Shown one piece after another: positions 31,242 to 42,500 of a stretch of 64,000 nucleotides of DNA (the stretch's first letter is position 1; the number at the start of each line of letters is the position of its first letter). The DNA comes from Blastomussa wellsi (taxonomy: Eukaryota; Cnidaria; Anthozoa; Scleractinia; Plerogyridae), in the NCBI GenBank assembly GCA_947652115.1, contig OX393565.1, positions 9,792,697 to 9,856,696 of the forward strand, in the 5' to 3' direction. The notes below the pieces were generated by a model that was not told the origin of the DNA, made no database searches, and saw only the letters and a program-made list of their open reading frames with translations. A program made the position numbers and the translations under genes.

Positions 31242-34200
31242 TCACTTCCTCTTCACTTTCATTTCCCGCGCCATTTTTCTGACCTTGTCTGTCAATCGCT
31301 GTTTTATTTTTATTTCTTCTTCCTGGTCCTCTCTTCCTGACAGTAGCTTGAGTTCCAGTGACCTTAAAGAAACAATGTCAACCCAGTCTTTAGCTGCCTG
31401 GCGTTAAATCTCAACTTAAAACATCCTTTTACAACTATTAAATAAGCTCGTTTTTACGTCCATATGTAGCTCAACCACATTTATAGACTCCATGAGTATA
31501 CGAAAGACTGATATCTACTGCGGATCAAAGATGAAATGAATGAAATGATCCTCGCGGCGAATAATCAACGTAAGCAATAAATTGATTGCAAAGCGCGAGG
31601 ACCATATTATTTATTTCAATAATTCTAATGTAAAGCCTTTTCGTTGGTGAGATAGCGAGGGGTCTTCAGTTATGTTACATGTGTTACTGCTGCCTACTAA
31701 GGAACTCTCGCTACTTTCCTTGTCTACTTTAATTTCTTCTGCATTTATGTTTGTTCGCTTTTGTTTTGTGCGTGGCAAATTACCTTTTGTCTTCTCTCAC
31801 CCTCTGCCAAACAACTTCTTTCTTGATAGCGTTAGCTTCAATAAGGTCTTTGGTTAATGTGAAAAGATGATCTGCCTGCGCTTCCGTAAACTTTCGCCAG
31901 AATCTTGACGATTCAGCAGTTGCGGTGCCTGAGATGTGCGTTACGGTTGAAGGTGCAGCTTCTTGTTCAGCTGAAGAAAGATACCTCTGAACTTTCTCCT
32001 GAGAAGGCTCTATGTCAGAAGGAGGCTCGCAATCCTCCATATGTTTTTCCCTTAACCTCCGGAGCTTCAAGACAACGGCTTTCAAGGGACGTTCCTCCAG
32101 AAGTGTCGCTGTTGTCAGTTTTTCCCTCACTTTGGCCTCCTCAATAGCGCCTGTCTCTAGGTCTTCTTTGAATAGCTCCCTCAGTTGTTCCATTTCTTCT
32201 CTCTTCCACGGCTTTGGGGCTTGTTTACTGTCATTGAAATTATCCTGTGGTTGATGAATGCTGCTAGATTTTAGGGCAACAAGTTTGCTCACTGCCCTTC
32301 GTCCAAGGTCAGTTTCCACAAGCTTATCGTGAACACGATAATACCTGGCTTGGGTGACGGTCTTATGCTGGGCAAGGGCAGCAAGATGTTCCTTTTCATC
32401 TGGCATGTGGACGTGCATACCAGTGGCAAGAGACTTTCTTATAATTGTGGCGGATATTCTTCCCCCTGTCACAATCCCCTCCCTCTGGAATGTTCGCCAT
32501 ACGGATGTTGATACCTGGGAAGATGTAAGGGGCATCCCGTTGCTTGAAACGAATAGCTGCTCAACCTGTGGGGTAGCTACAGTGAACTGGCTTTGCACAG
32601 TTCTTAGGTATATGTCCATCATTTTTTGCAAATCATCGTATGCCCAGATAACCGCAGAACCATAGTGGTCAGCCGTCTTGTGGTTACTTACAAGTATTCT
32701 GTAACGAGCCAGGTCTTCGTCTGTCCCCGGGTGATACACGGCGGCCATGAATTCAGTGACGGTCATATTTGCAATAACCCCACTCCTTCCACTATTGTCG
32801 ATGAGGAGGCGAGTCATCAACCAATCTCTTACTTCGACGTGAGTTTTGTCGCTAATAATTCTTTGAACCTCGGTCCCCTGACTCGTTTCCTTTGACGAAC
32901 TACCAAGCTGTTTTACTGCATTTATTCGCTGATCGCCATGGCAGATTTGGTACAGATTTTCACTGGTGATGAGTTTCTTGAAATCCTCTTCGTGCTTCTG
33001 AAGCTTTCTTCGCAGAACTTTCTTCTTTTGGGCCGATGACCAGGAAGACATCAGATCCCGGCGGGCGTTTAACATGTCAGTGCTTACTTCAGACATGTTT
33101 GGTTTGCGTTCTTGCGTCAAAAATTTATAAAATAAGCGCAAGCTCATGAGATATGAGCGCACAGTTCCAGGTTGGTACTTGGAGACGGCGTATGACAACC
33201 ACTGCTTCAGAAGAGTTACTCCTTCTTTTCCAGGAAGCAAGAGCAGGTACACGGGTGGTTTTGGATTGTCTTGTTTGACTACCGTTTCATTTATTTGAAG
33301 CCTTCTTATGACGCTTGAAACCTGAGATTTGTACTGATGCGCCATTTTTTCGCTTCGATATCCCCCGTCTATGTCTGTCAACCATTCATAGAACTCCGTC
33401 AGCAGGGTTGCCATGCCTAGGTCTTCGCTTCCAGCTTGGCCTTTGGTGTTGATTTTCTCGTTTTCACTGACTTCGCAATCACTTGGGACCCAGTTTGTGT
33501 CCAATGCTTCGTCGTCATCACTCTCATCTCCATCGAGTAGTGCATGAAATGCCTCATGCATGCTATCTTCGTTGACTTGCGCCAGTTCTTCAGCAGACTC
33601 GAGGGTACTTTTGAAGGCGTGGCCTTGAGCTAATCTGCCATCTTTAAATTCCTTTACTGTGTTGCGCCAGTCTTGCTCCAGATCAAGGAATGATCCTTCG
33701 TTGACTTTCTCTTCGCCGATTACCTCAATTAGCTCAGTTAATAGCCCCTCACATTCTTTAGACAGAGAGGAGGAAGAAACTGATGTGTCTGATTGTGCAC
33801 AGGTATCTGAATCGGACTCTTCGCTACAGAGGTAGTCAGGATCTAATTTTCGATTCTCGTCACTGTCAGATATCTCAACACATTCGAAACCTTCGTTCTT
33901 CTTACCACTATTTGTACCTTCTTCTTCGTCGTAAATCTCTTCTTCGCACTTGTCCTCTGTATCATTATCCGGGGTTTCCCTGCCGTTGCTCTCCATTATG
34001 TCTCTTTTGAATTCTTTATTCAAGCCGTCGCTCACTAGCTTGCTGTATTCTGCATCGCTGTTAAGAACGTTATCACTGTTAGTGTCACTCGTACTTTTTT
34101 TCTTGGCTCTAGTTCTTGTTTTCTCGACTTCACTATTTTTCCACACTTTGCGTGTAAGGCTGTCATACTCTTCGTCACTGTCTTCTTCGCTATGTTTCTT

Positions 34201-35025
34201 TTCTTGAGCTCTTCTTTTTTTATTTGTTATTGTCCTCTGAGCTCTTCTTGCCACTTCTTCATAATCTTCATAGCTGCACATGTTGTTGTCTTCTGGGTTG
34301 CATTTAACATTTTGTTTTGCTCCGGTTCTTGTTTTCTCGACTTCACTCTTTTTCCACACTTTGCGTGCAAGCCTGTCATACTCTTCGCCACTGTCCTCTT
34401 CACTATGTTTCTTTTCTTGAGCTCTTCTTTTTTTATTCCTTATTTTCCTCTGAGCTCTTCTTCCTAATTCTTCATAATCTTGATCGCTGTACATGTCGTG
34501 GTCTTCTGGGTTGCATTTAACATTTTGCTCGTTAGAATTGTCAGCTTCATCGCATGCATCGTAATCCTCGTTGTTTCTCTCTTCTGATTTGACTTGTTCC
34601 TTCCTCCAAGCTCTTTGTTTTCTTTGCCGTTTTAAGTACGAATCCACGTTTGAGAGTGACACTCGTGGGGCGTGCGCCAATGCTTTCACATATGTCGACG
34701 TTTTTGGTTTCAGATTGTGAACGCCACTTTGGAGGTGTTTATCAAGCTGGAAAATTGGGGTTCTGGACCTCTTACATGGCGAGAGGGGGCAGAATTTTAC
34801 TCGCCGATTGGGTGCCTTTTTCTCCCCAGTCAAATAACCATCAAGCTTACGCCGCATTTTCGACATGCCATGTACTTCTTGCTGGTGGCGACTAAGATTT
34901 TTTACACTTCGGCTACACTTTTTACAAATCCTAGATCTCCTTGCAGGACGCTTGACATTAGAGGACGTTGAAATACCATTATCTGCAGAGGTTGAAGCAA
35001 CTGCTCCGCGGTCCATTTCATTCAT
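31242..35025 (-). CDS. B1: C2H2 zinc-finger, Crypton-like tyrosine recombinase, intact
   Basis: Exon 1 (35025-31784) and exon 2 (31362-31242) join across GT-AG to give about 1,120 residues. Fingers: C34/C37/H47/H52 and C79/C84/H97/H103. A long acidic linker repeats a motif like (S/D)xDYxxL(A/G)RR, and a 71-residue block is present twice (34527-34102). The core-binding domain has YQPGTVRSYLMSLRLFYKFL. The catalytic set is GRSGVIANM (Arg I, about residue 746), SNHKT (Lys, about 780), TIIRKSLAT (Arg II, about 860), LAQHK (His, about 885) and ARYYRV (Tyr, about 893). Two C-terminal helical modules (MEQLRELFKEDLE and HLFTLTKDLIEAN) and a basic tail (QRLTDKVRK) follow. All catalytic positions except the His before Arg II (Thr or Ile here) are kept. 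Nuclear location is likely. It may be active as a recombinase or serve as a domesticated DNA-binding protein. Confidence 0.85.
31363..31783 (-). other. B1 intron (421 bp), absent from B2
   Basis: The minus-strand donor AAAAG|GTAATTT and acceptor TTTCTTTAAG|GTCACTGG join DKR to SLELKLLSG in frame. In B2 the matching coding sequence (DPRSQELGLVTG) is continuous, so the intron was gained in B1 or lost in B2. Confidence 0.65.
34102..34527 (-). repeat. Internal 213-bp coding duplication in B1
   Basis: Two adjacent 213-bp units encode 71-residue copies beginning QNVKCNPED and ending EVEKTRT. They keep the frame and are highly similar, so the duplication is recent relative to the A/B block duplication. 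B2 shows only one recognisable counterpart of this region. Confidence 0.85.
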
Positions 35026-36495
35026 ACTATCAATTGGAAAACAACGAGCACTTAGCGCGTACAGCTCTAAAATAGAAAAACAAAATTGACAGACCGCGTT
35101 AAAAAAGAAAAAAAAAACTAAAAATATACATGAAAATATAAAAACCTGTATTGTTTATTGTGGAAATATTTTCTTCGTCCGCTTCTCTTCGAGAGGTGAG
35201 AGACATTCTACTCTAAAATGTTGTCCCGACTTGCGGGAAATTGGCTCCTTTACATTTTTGTTTGTCGTGAAAACTATAGATATGTGAGAAATGTCATATT
35301 TCTCCAAATCTTAGCGCTAATACCTTGTTTCTATTATCGAAAGGCTCTTTTTTCTCTTTGAAAAATCTATTTCTTTTCGCAAAAGTACTATTCAAAGAGA
35401 AGGTAGGCTCCGCACTTCCGGTTACATAATAATTAGTCACGCTGATTGCACAGGCCATGCTTTCCGGTTTGTGGAAGAATGGGTGAATTGGATTGCTAAA
35501 GTTTTGTTTGTAAAGAAACTGCTTTCAGTGAATTGAAATTGTTGTGTTTTGCTTACTATTATAGCAGGCTTTCCCCGTGCTATTACTAGGCTGTTCCTTA
35601 ATGACAACCGGCAAACCTGTTTACGCGAAGGCAAGACCTTGAAAGTTGTCCTTTGTACAAAATTTTGCCCTTTATGTGATAAATAAGTAATCGCAAGTGC
35701 TCTCAGGTAATGAAGAATTAATTTCACTTGTATTTTCAGAGTTTTCCAATTTTCAAAGCTTTGAAAATACTCGTGAAATTAATCCTTAATTGCCCTCGGA
35801 TCCATGCGATTACATATACTAAAAGTACTCGTGCAGTTTTGACGTAAACTTTTTCATCCAAACATCTGATCATTACAGATCACAAATATGGAACATACAA
35901 CTCAAACCTTCAGTGAAAACACGACAGTAAAAGTAGGTTAAATAAGATCCAGTTGAGTACTAGAGAAGGTAAAAGATACTACAAACCTCTTTATGCAGTG
36001 TGCAGAAGGATCCGCGTGCACCTTTCCTGCTTACGTGGCTCACATAACTTCATGTAACGAAAACTTATGACATCCCATAACGCGACACATTGGTGGGCTA
36101 TTGACGTCTACCAGATAGAGTAGCTTAAAGTGGTTTAAGAGATAAATCTGCTTTAAACAACAGTGCAGACTTTCCGTTAGAAAAGGGCCCGTTTATCCGT
36201 CAAAAGATATTTTTTTGTTACGATAAAACTTGCACTACACAAAAGTGATTCGATGAGCGGTAAAAGTAAATAATAGGCAACAGAGAAAGTGCTGACAATT
36301 ATATCTATGTATATAAAAAAGTTGAAAATGCTTACATATTTAACTGTAAAAGGACTGTTGAGTTATATTTCGTCGCCTGAGACCTACATTGTTCCGTTAA
36401 GGAAATACTCGATATTAGTGACGAAAGTCCGTTTCTGGAATGGCCAGCGGAAGCACTATATTCATTTCTGTTGTAAAAACTGACCCGTAATATTT
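35026..36495. other. Upstream region of B1, no gene
   Basis: AT-rich sequence upstream of the B1 start codon; any promoter would lie here. No further exon could be linked. A short inverted repeat around TTTTCAGAGTTTTCCAATTT and GCTTTGAAAATACTC lies near 35735-35775. Confidence 0.35.
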
Positions 36496-36702
36496 CCTAT
36501 GGTGAAAATACGCATTTAAGTAGCAAATAAGCACTGTGAGTATTTGCTACGGTAGCAAATACGCATTTGTGGTAGCAAATACGCACTGTGAGTATTTGCT
36601 ACGGTAGCAAATACGCATTTGTGGTAGCAAATACGCACTGTGAGTATTTGCTACGGTAGCAAATACGCATTGAGTATTTGCTACGGTAGCAAATACGCAG
36701 AG
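36496..36702. repeat. Hairpin-forming GTAGCAAATACGC array 1
   Basis: Inverted words TATTTGCTAC and GTAGCAAATA alternate, with perfect TTTGCTACGGTAGCAAA palindromes repeated at least four times at a period near 60 bp. The strand can fold into a row of short hairpins. The equivalent array is at 59990-60253. Confidence 0.85.
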
Positions 36703-37165
36703 CAATCTAACTCTCTCTCTCTCCCCGCAGATATAAAATAGGGCATTTTTTGTCACTTTTCCTCCTTTCATTAAAGCTTTCTTCTAAAGGTTACTCACAA
36801 TTGCTTGTTATGATTTTGCCTAATAACTATACTAACAACCACACACTGTTTCAACTTTTTACCAATATTTTGAATTTTTTTACAGCTATTAAACATGTTG
36901 CGAAGTTGCACAAATCCCCTACTCCGTGGATGGTCCTTTTAAAGACATTTTAAAGTGCTTTTTTGCGTGGATTTAGAGGTATTCGACCTGTTAAACTCTT
37001 CCTAGCCATTCACTCGTGATCCACAAACAGTCTCTTCCGAGATTTTGCAATCAACAAAAAAGCACCGTAGTATCATACACTTCTTCATCCATTTGTGAGG
37101 TTCTGAAAACTCATTCGAAATGTGAAGCACTTTTTTTTAAAAGAAGTTGCTATATCTCTGGAATT
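36703..37165. repeat. Module R2, copy 1 (about 460 bp)
   Basis: From CTCCCCGCAGATATAAAATA to TATATCTCTGGAATT it is about 99% identical by eye to 60266-60711. In both places it lies immediately right of a GTAGCAAATACGC array. Here it is cut at 37165 by module R1. A plus-strand frame inside (MSLFLLSLKLSSKGY) is shared only because the DNA is. Confidence 0.8.
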
Positions 37166-37837
37166 AGGGTGGTTGTACGTACCATTCTTACAACGCACTA
37201 GTGGCACAATATTTCCAAAAATCATATTACCTTTACAAGGAAAAAAAGAAGGAAAAAAAACGTTGTAGCCGCGGCTTAAGGGAACACCTGAAAATGTATG
37301 ATAGTTCATGTTTGTTGCGTTTATTGCTACTTTTTTCACGGTATGCTTTGCCAACAATTTGAATTAAGAAAACTCAATTTCATTTATTACTACAAAGCTA
37401 GATTGTAGATTTCACCTGTAACTTGTATTCGGCAAGCTCGTATAGCCAATGTGCCCGACTTTAAAAATTTTCAGGAAGTTATTTTCTTTAAACATAGTGC
37501 AGGATATGGGCAATCGAACGCACCCGCACGTTTATCATATCCCGTCAGCATCAATAAGCTATTAACTCTGGTGTAATTGATTTTCTTATGGAAGAAAGGA
37601 ATATGTTAGTTCCAGTTAAGTTAACAATTTATTCACCAAATGCACGGATGAATAGAGTGAAATTAGTGTATTTTAGGTTATCGCCGTTAGTTACAAAAGT
37701 GCCCTATTGTTACAAAAGTGCCCTATCGAACGTTACAAAAGTGCCCTGGGTTACAAAAGTTCCCTAACTTCGTGAGAAAAGTTCCCTATCGCGTTACAAA
37801 AGTGCCCTTTTTTCGTTACAAAAGTGCCCGTGCCTCT

Positions 37838-37890
<53 letters not shown>
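37166..37890. repeat. Module R1 copy 2, GTTACAAAAGTGCCC array 2 and (CT)n
   Basis: R1 (37166-37687) matches 24261-24784. The minisatellite follows at 37688-37838 and the CT tract at 37841-37886. Right of the CT tract the sequence no longer matches the other copies. Confidence 0.8.
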
Positions 37891-38960
37891 GGTATGAGCA
37901 GGCACTTTGGTAACATTATTCTCTTTTGGTAGTAGCATCGCTTATTCCGTATGGAAAATTCTGAATTTCATACCAAGATAGCATAACTACAAGGGCTTAC
38001 TGCATACACACGTTCAGTTAATTCCACATAAATGTGTCGGAATTAAGGCTAAATTAATGATCAAGAGGTGACAAAGGATCCCTATGTCGTGGTAAGGTCA
38101 AATTTAAAGTTTTTTTTCTATTTTACGTGATGAATTGTAGCTATTGGATTACCATTCATGTGCCATACCATTCTCTCAATTACCACGGCTCTTTGAAAAG
38201 CAGAAATTGAGGTTTCCAAAATTTCAGCATGTATGTCGTTCGTTTTTCATGTCGATGAAAGGTTTCACGATTCGGAAAAAGCCCTTTTTTTGCACAGCGA
38301 CTTTGAAAAGTTTATTTTTCTCGTTAAATCTAACCAATAGTGCTTATTTTTGGACAGCGATTAGAGTAGCTATCTGGCATTGTAACAAAAAAGGATTGAC
38401 GTGAATAGACAGAGATTCAAATTTTTGACGAATTTTTCAAGGTACCGATGTCTAAAAACCGGCAACGTTACAAAAGCTCCCGATTTGCCATATCTTCCCA
38501 ATACTACTTTTGGCATTATTTTTTGAGAGATAACAAACATACTTTAGTTGAAATTGTTCATTATCATGAGAGTAATAAGTGACCCAAAATTGAGAGTTTT
38601 CCTTCAAAACGGGAGGGAGTTAGAGGTTTTTAAACCTTTTTGCTACCTTGATGCGTTTCACTTTGCGCAGTTTGATTAAGGTTATTTGCATAAAAAGCTT
38701 TTTTTTCACTCATTTCAACGACAAATGACCCTTTCTAGTTAGTGCATGTACTCAGTTAAGACTGTTACAGATTGAGCGAAGTCATCTTCCTTGATTAGGT
38801 TCAGTTTCACAGCCTTAAGAGATCTAATTTGTACCGTTTAAATGCGATTATAATGGAGGCTTATGACAGGCAAATAATTGCACTTGATTAACAGTCCAAA
38901 ACGATGGTTAATCATGATAGAAAAGCCTATTTTCAACAATTTAAATTAGACTACGAGCAG
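37891..38960. other. No gene seen
   Basis: AT-rich, only short frames. One isolated GTTACAAAAGCTCCC unit lies at about 38465. Confidence 0.3.
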
Positions 38961-38961
38961 T

Positions 38962-39107
38962 TCCCTTTTTTTTTTCTTAGTCCGTCTAGTGCGAAGCGAA
39001 AAAAAATGGCCGCGCGTAACCTAGGAGACACGCCCACGCGGCGAGGCACCTCTACCAGGTCTGGCCATTTTTTCACTTTGTGCTCGACGGACCGAGAAAA
39101 AAGGGAC
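38962..39107. mobile_element. MITE, 146 bp, with CCCTTTTTTCTCGGTCCGTC ends
   Basis: Both ends carry inverted copies of a 45-bp sequence: TTCCC(T)n...AGTCCGTCTAGTGCGAAG at the left and GCTCGACGGACCGAGAAAAA at the right, with ATGGCC and GGCCAT further in. Non-coding. Confidence 0.7.
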
Positions 39108-39309
39108 TGCTTGTAGTCTTAATTTAAATACAACTGACTGTTCCAACTTACGTCATAGCCTACTTGCTGTCCAAAGAATGACGAGTCAGCTGCAGAGGGT
39201 GCAGTTCTAAGGAACGAACCATTAGAAAAGTGATAGGGGGTGGGGGATTTTCGGTTTGCAGGATTTTTTTTTTTCGCTCAATTAAACCCTCTGCACGAAT
39301 TAACTTAAA

Positions 39310-39480
39310 TTGTACCTTTTCGAATTTGTTCATTCATTTCAAGAACACTTCAGATGTGACGCAAATCCTATAGTGCAGTGGATAATCGCTGAAATTTTAA
39401 ACTGTCAGAACGATTCAGGTCGCTAACATAATTTATTTAATTTAAAGCGGCGCTTATAAAATTTATCTTGGCCCCTAATA
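39310..39480. repeat. Direct repeat left of A2
   Basis: About 125 bp (39358-39480, containing CCTATAGTGCAGTGGATAAT and AAAGCGGCGCTTATAAAATT) recurs at 47129-47255 in the same orientation, with weaker similarity extending left. The pair brackets gene A2. Confidence 0.75.
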
Positions 39481-39591
39481 AGCATTGAACTAGTGGCAAG
39501 TAGCGTATTTTACGTTTTCTGTCAAGTGAGAAGCAAGGTGAGGAAAGTACGACTGAGGTCACATGACTAGCTTTACACGTGATTGAGATCA

Positions 39592-42500
39592 ATGTACGAC
39601 ACGAGGTTTATTTTCCTTCAGGAGGTAAGTGACTCTCCTTTTTTTTGTTATATTTATGTATGTACCATTTGTACTAGACTTGCCCCAAGTCGTCTTTTTA
39701 TGCTCGTCTTTTTATGTACCGAAAAGTATCATTTAGATGTCTTTACATTAAAGAGTTATTTTGAGATGAGAATGGCACCAAGTAAATGAATTAATTTTCT
39801 GATCACATTTTCTGATCGAGTTTTCGAAATTTTTGAAAGCCAAAAGACAGACCGTATGTGGCCAGTTTTACGAGGAAAGAAATGCGTACAATAATGACCG
39901 AAGGACTGTGAAAGTCGTGCTAGAACGATTTTTAGATATTTGCAATTCGAATTTTGTTGATTACAGTGGCCATAATTTGTATTTCAAATGTACACACTAA
40001 AAACATCAGCCCGATTTAGCCCAAATGTTGATTTCCAATCAGGCCGATTTTCGTCCTCGTAATTCAAAGAAAGCAAAGAATATCAGACTTATAAGTTAAG
40101 CCTAAATCTGAATGGTAGCGAGAACAGTGGACGAATGTACAAATGATTATAATCAAAAGCAACGAAGCGTATAAATTTAAATGACCTCCACGTCAAAGGA
40201 AAACATAAGTCGCTCTGGAAATTGATCAGGGGTTTCGGGAATCGGGGATAGAAGTGCAGTGTGTGAAGTCGATGAAGCAAAGAAATGGATTTGGTTTGAG
40301 TTATGGTTATCCGGAAGTTTTAGAAGTCGTGACTCTACCTGGAACTGACTAATTGTCTGTTAATCAATTTGTTTGCTTAAAAATTAAAGAACACTCAATG
40401 CAGAAATCTTCTAAAGTGCCTTTCATTTATTTTATTTAGAATTTCGTTTTAGAGCAACACTGTTTTTACACTGTTGATGTGCCTATGCATCAAGATGTCA
40501 ATTGTCTGGTACAACTCCAAGTTTGAGATTTTGGAGGTAATTATTGAAATCATTATGATGTTTATTCTGTACAATAAGAGCAATTGTATAAATGGTCACA
40601 AGCAAAAGAGAGAGTTTAAATTGATACTTTAATTGCTGCTCATAGTGATGATGATGAACTTTAAATTTTAAAGCCATTAAATGCAAGTTTGAAGCCATTC
40701 TAAATCTGAGCAGCTGCTGAAGGTGATTTTTTTGTTGTCATTATGATGTCGTCCACATTCAAATTCGTTTTATTTATCAGTGATTGTCCTTGTCACATAT
40801 ACTAACCAGATGTTTATTCTTGTTATTGTGGCTACTCATGCATGTGGATAGTCACCATGCGGAAGAAACCAGGGGGTTCATTAAGGGCTGGGCACCGGGC
40901 AAATTGACCGGCTGTGAATGAGACTTATCCTCGACTTTGCCCTGCTGTTTTCATCTTCTCTACTTACTTTCTTTTATAAGAAAAACTAAAAATGCCCGGC
41001 TGAAAAACTCTACTGACCTCCTGCACAAAAACTTAATGAAACCCCTGAGAAACCGTAAAGCTCTTTGTGTTACTAAAAAATAGGTTTTTTGACCATATAA
41101 GGGCATGTTACTATAAATAATATGTTGCATAGCTGTGAGTTTGGTATGCAAGAATTATAAATAAACACCATTAGATCATTTATTTAATGTTTCTACTTTA
41201 TGTCACAGAATCAACTTTAAATTTACAGTGGTTTCTTGTTCTACACTCTTCCTTGGACGCAATTATCTTATCAGGAAAAAAGAGAGAAAAAAAAACATGC
41301 TACTCAAAATAGAAAGCAGCTTGGAAATTAGTGATTAATGCGTAGACATGTGCACACATTGTGTACTGATTATTTTTTGTCCTTTTAGGCAAGTGAATTT
41401 ATAGCTGAGCTTCATTCCAAAGAGTCTGAGTCACCCGTAAGTTGGAAATTGTTAAAAATTGCAGACTACGCACTTTAACAGACAGTAAAAGATGAATTAA
41501 TACTAAGTTCTGTCCACTCGCTGTGCCTCGGCAGAACATGGCAAACATAAACAATCCCTTCAACAAGTTTCATGCCAAACTTGGAGTTTTCCCTTCACAG
41601 TTTAATTCAATCCCAATCTATATTCATCTTCAAAACAAATTTAAGGATTTCCCCTTTAAAGGATTCCCTTTGGGTGTAATTTGTTGCGTATTTCTGATAA
41701 CTAACAGCACCAAAGACTGTAAACAGTTTGGGCGATTGAAGCTGTTTGTGAAAGTTTTCAACGTGCATGCAACCTAGAAGTTAGGCTTTTTCTCTTTTGT
41801 GTTTCAATGAACTTTTTGACCACAAATATTAGCCAATGAGTGCGCGAGAATTTCTGCAGTTATCGTAAAGGCTCTAATAACTGCGATTCCCGGAGTACTG
41901 ACTCAATCAACAAAAACCTTTTGCAATACCTCTTGATCTGTGTGGGAGGAGGGGCCGGGGGTATGGGTATTTTGTAGAGCAGGCTAGTATGTATCAGTGG
42001 CATTTATTTATGTGTAGTAATTGTATTTAGGATGAGGAAGCTGATGGTTCGTCAGATTTATTACAGGTGAGGGTGCTCATCTCCCATTATTCAGAGCTTC
42101 TGATATAACAGGACAAGAAAATATCTGATTAAAATGAAGCAACAGTTGCTTTATTTTAGGTGTGCTTTTATTATTCTTTTATGCTCTAATTGCCTGTTGG
42201 ACAGGAAAGAATGGTTTTCCTCCTCTGAGACCTAAATCAGCTTAAAAAAATCACATTTGCTGCATAATGGACCTTTATTACCACATAATTTCCGTTGAAA
42301 ATGTCACAGAATTTCCCATTTCTCGCCCACTCTATCAGAAGCCCTGATTGTGTAGTTACAGAAAATATTCATACTCCCCCCATAGAAGGGATTGGAAATT
42401 CTTGGGGGGTTGAGGGGGGGGGGGTGGTCGTCTCAAAGACCAAAAAAATTAAAGAAATGTATGAATTTTACTTGGAATTTCCAGAAGGGGTGGGGGGGGG

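Noticed and set aside
33950..34520. Plus-strand serine/leucine-rich frames opposite B1
   Set aside because: They are shadows of the acidic, lysine-rich linker of B1 on the other strand.
36547..36771. Minus-strand open frame with repeated CVFATVANT phrases
   Set aside because: It is a translation of the GTAGCAAATACGC hairpin array, not a protein-coding gene.
38600..41388. Additional coding exons of A2 between the first two proposed exons
   Set aside because: No further open, protein-like stretch with both splice signals in phase could be supported.
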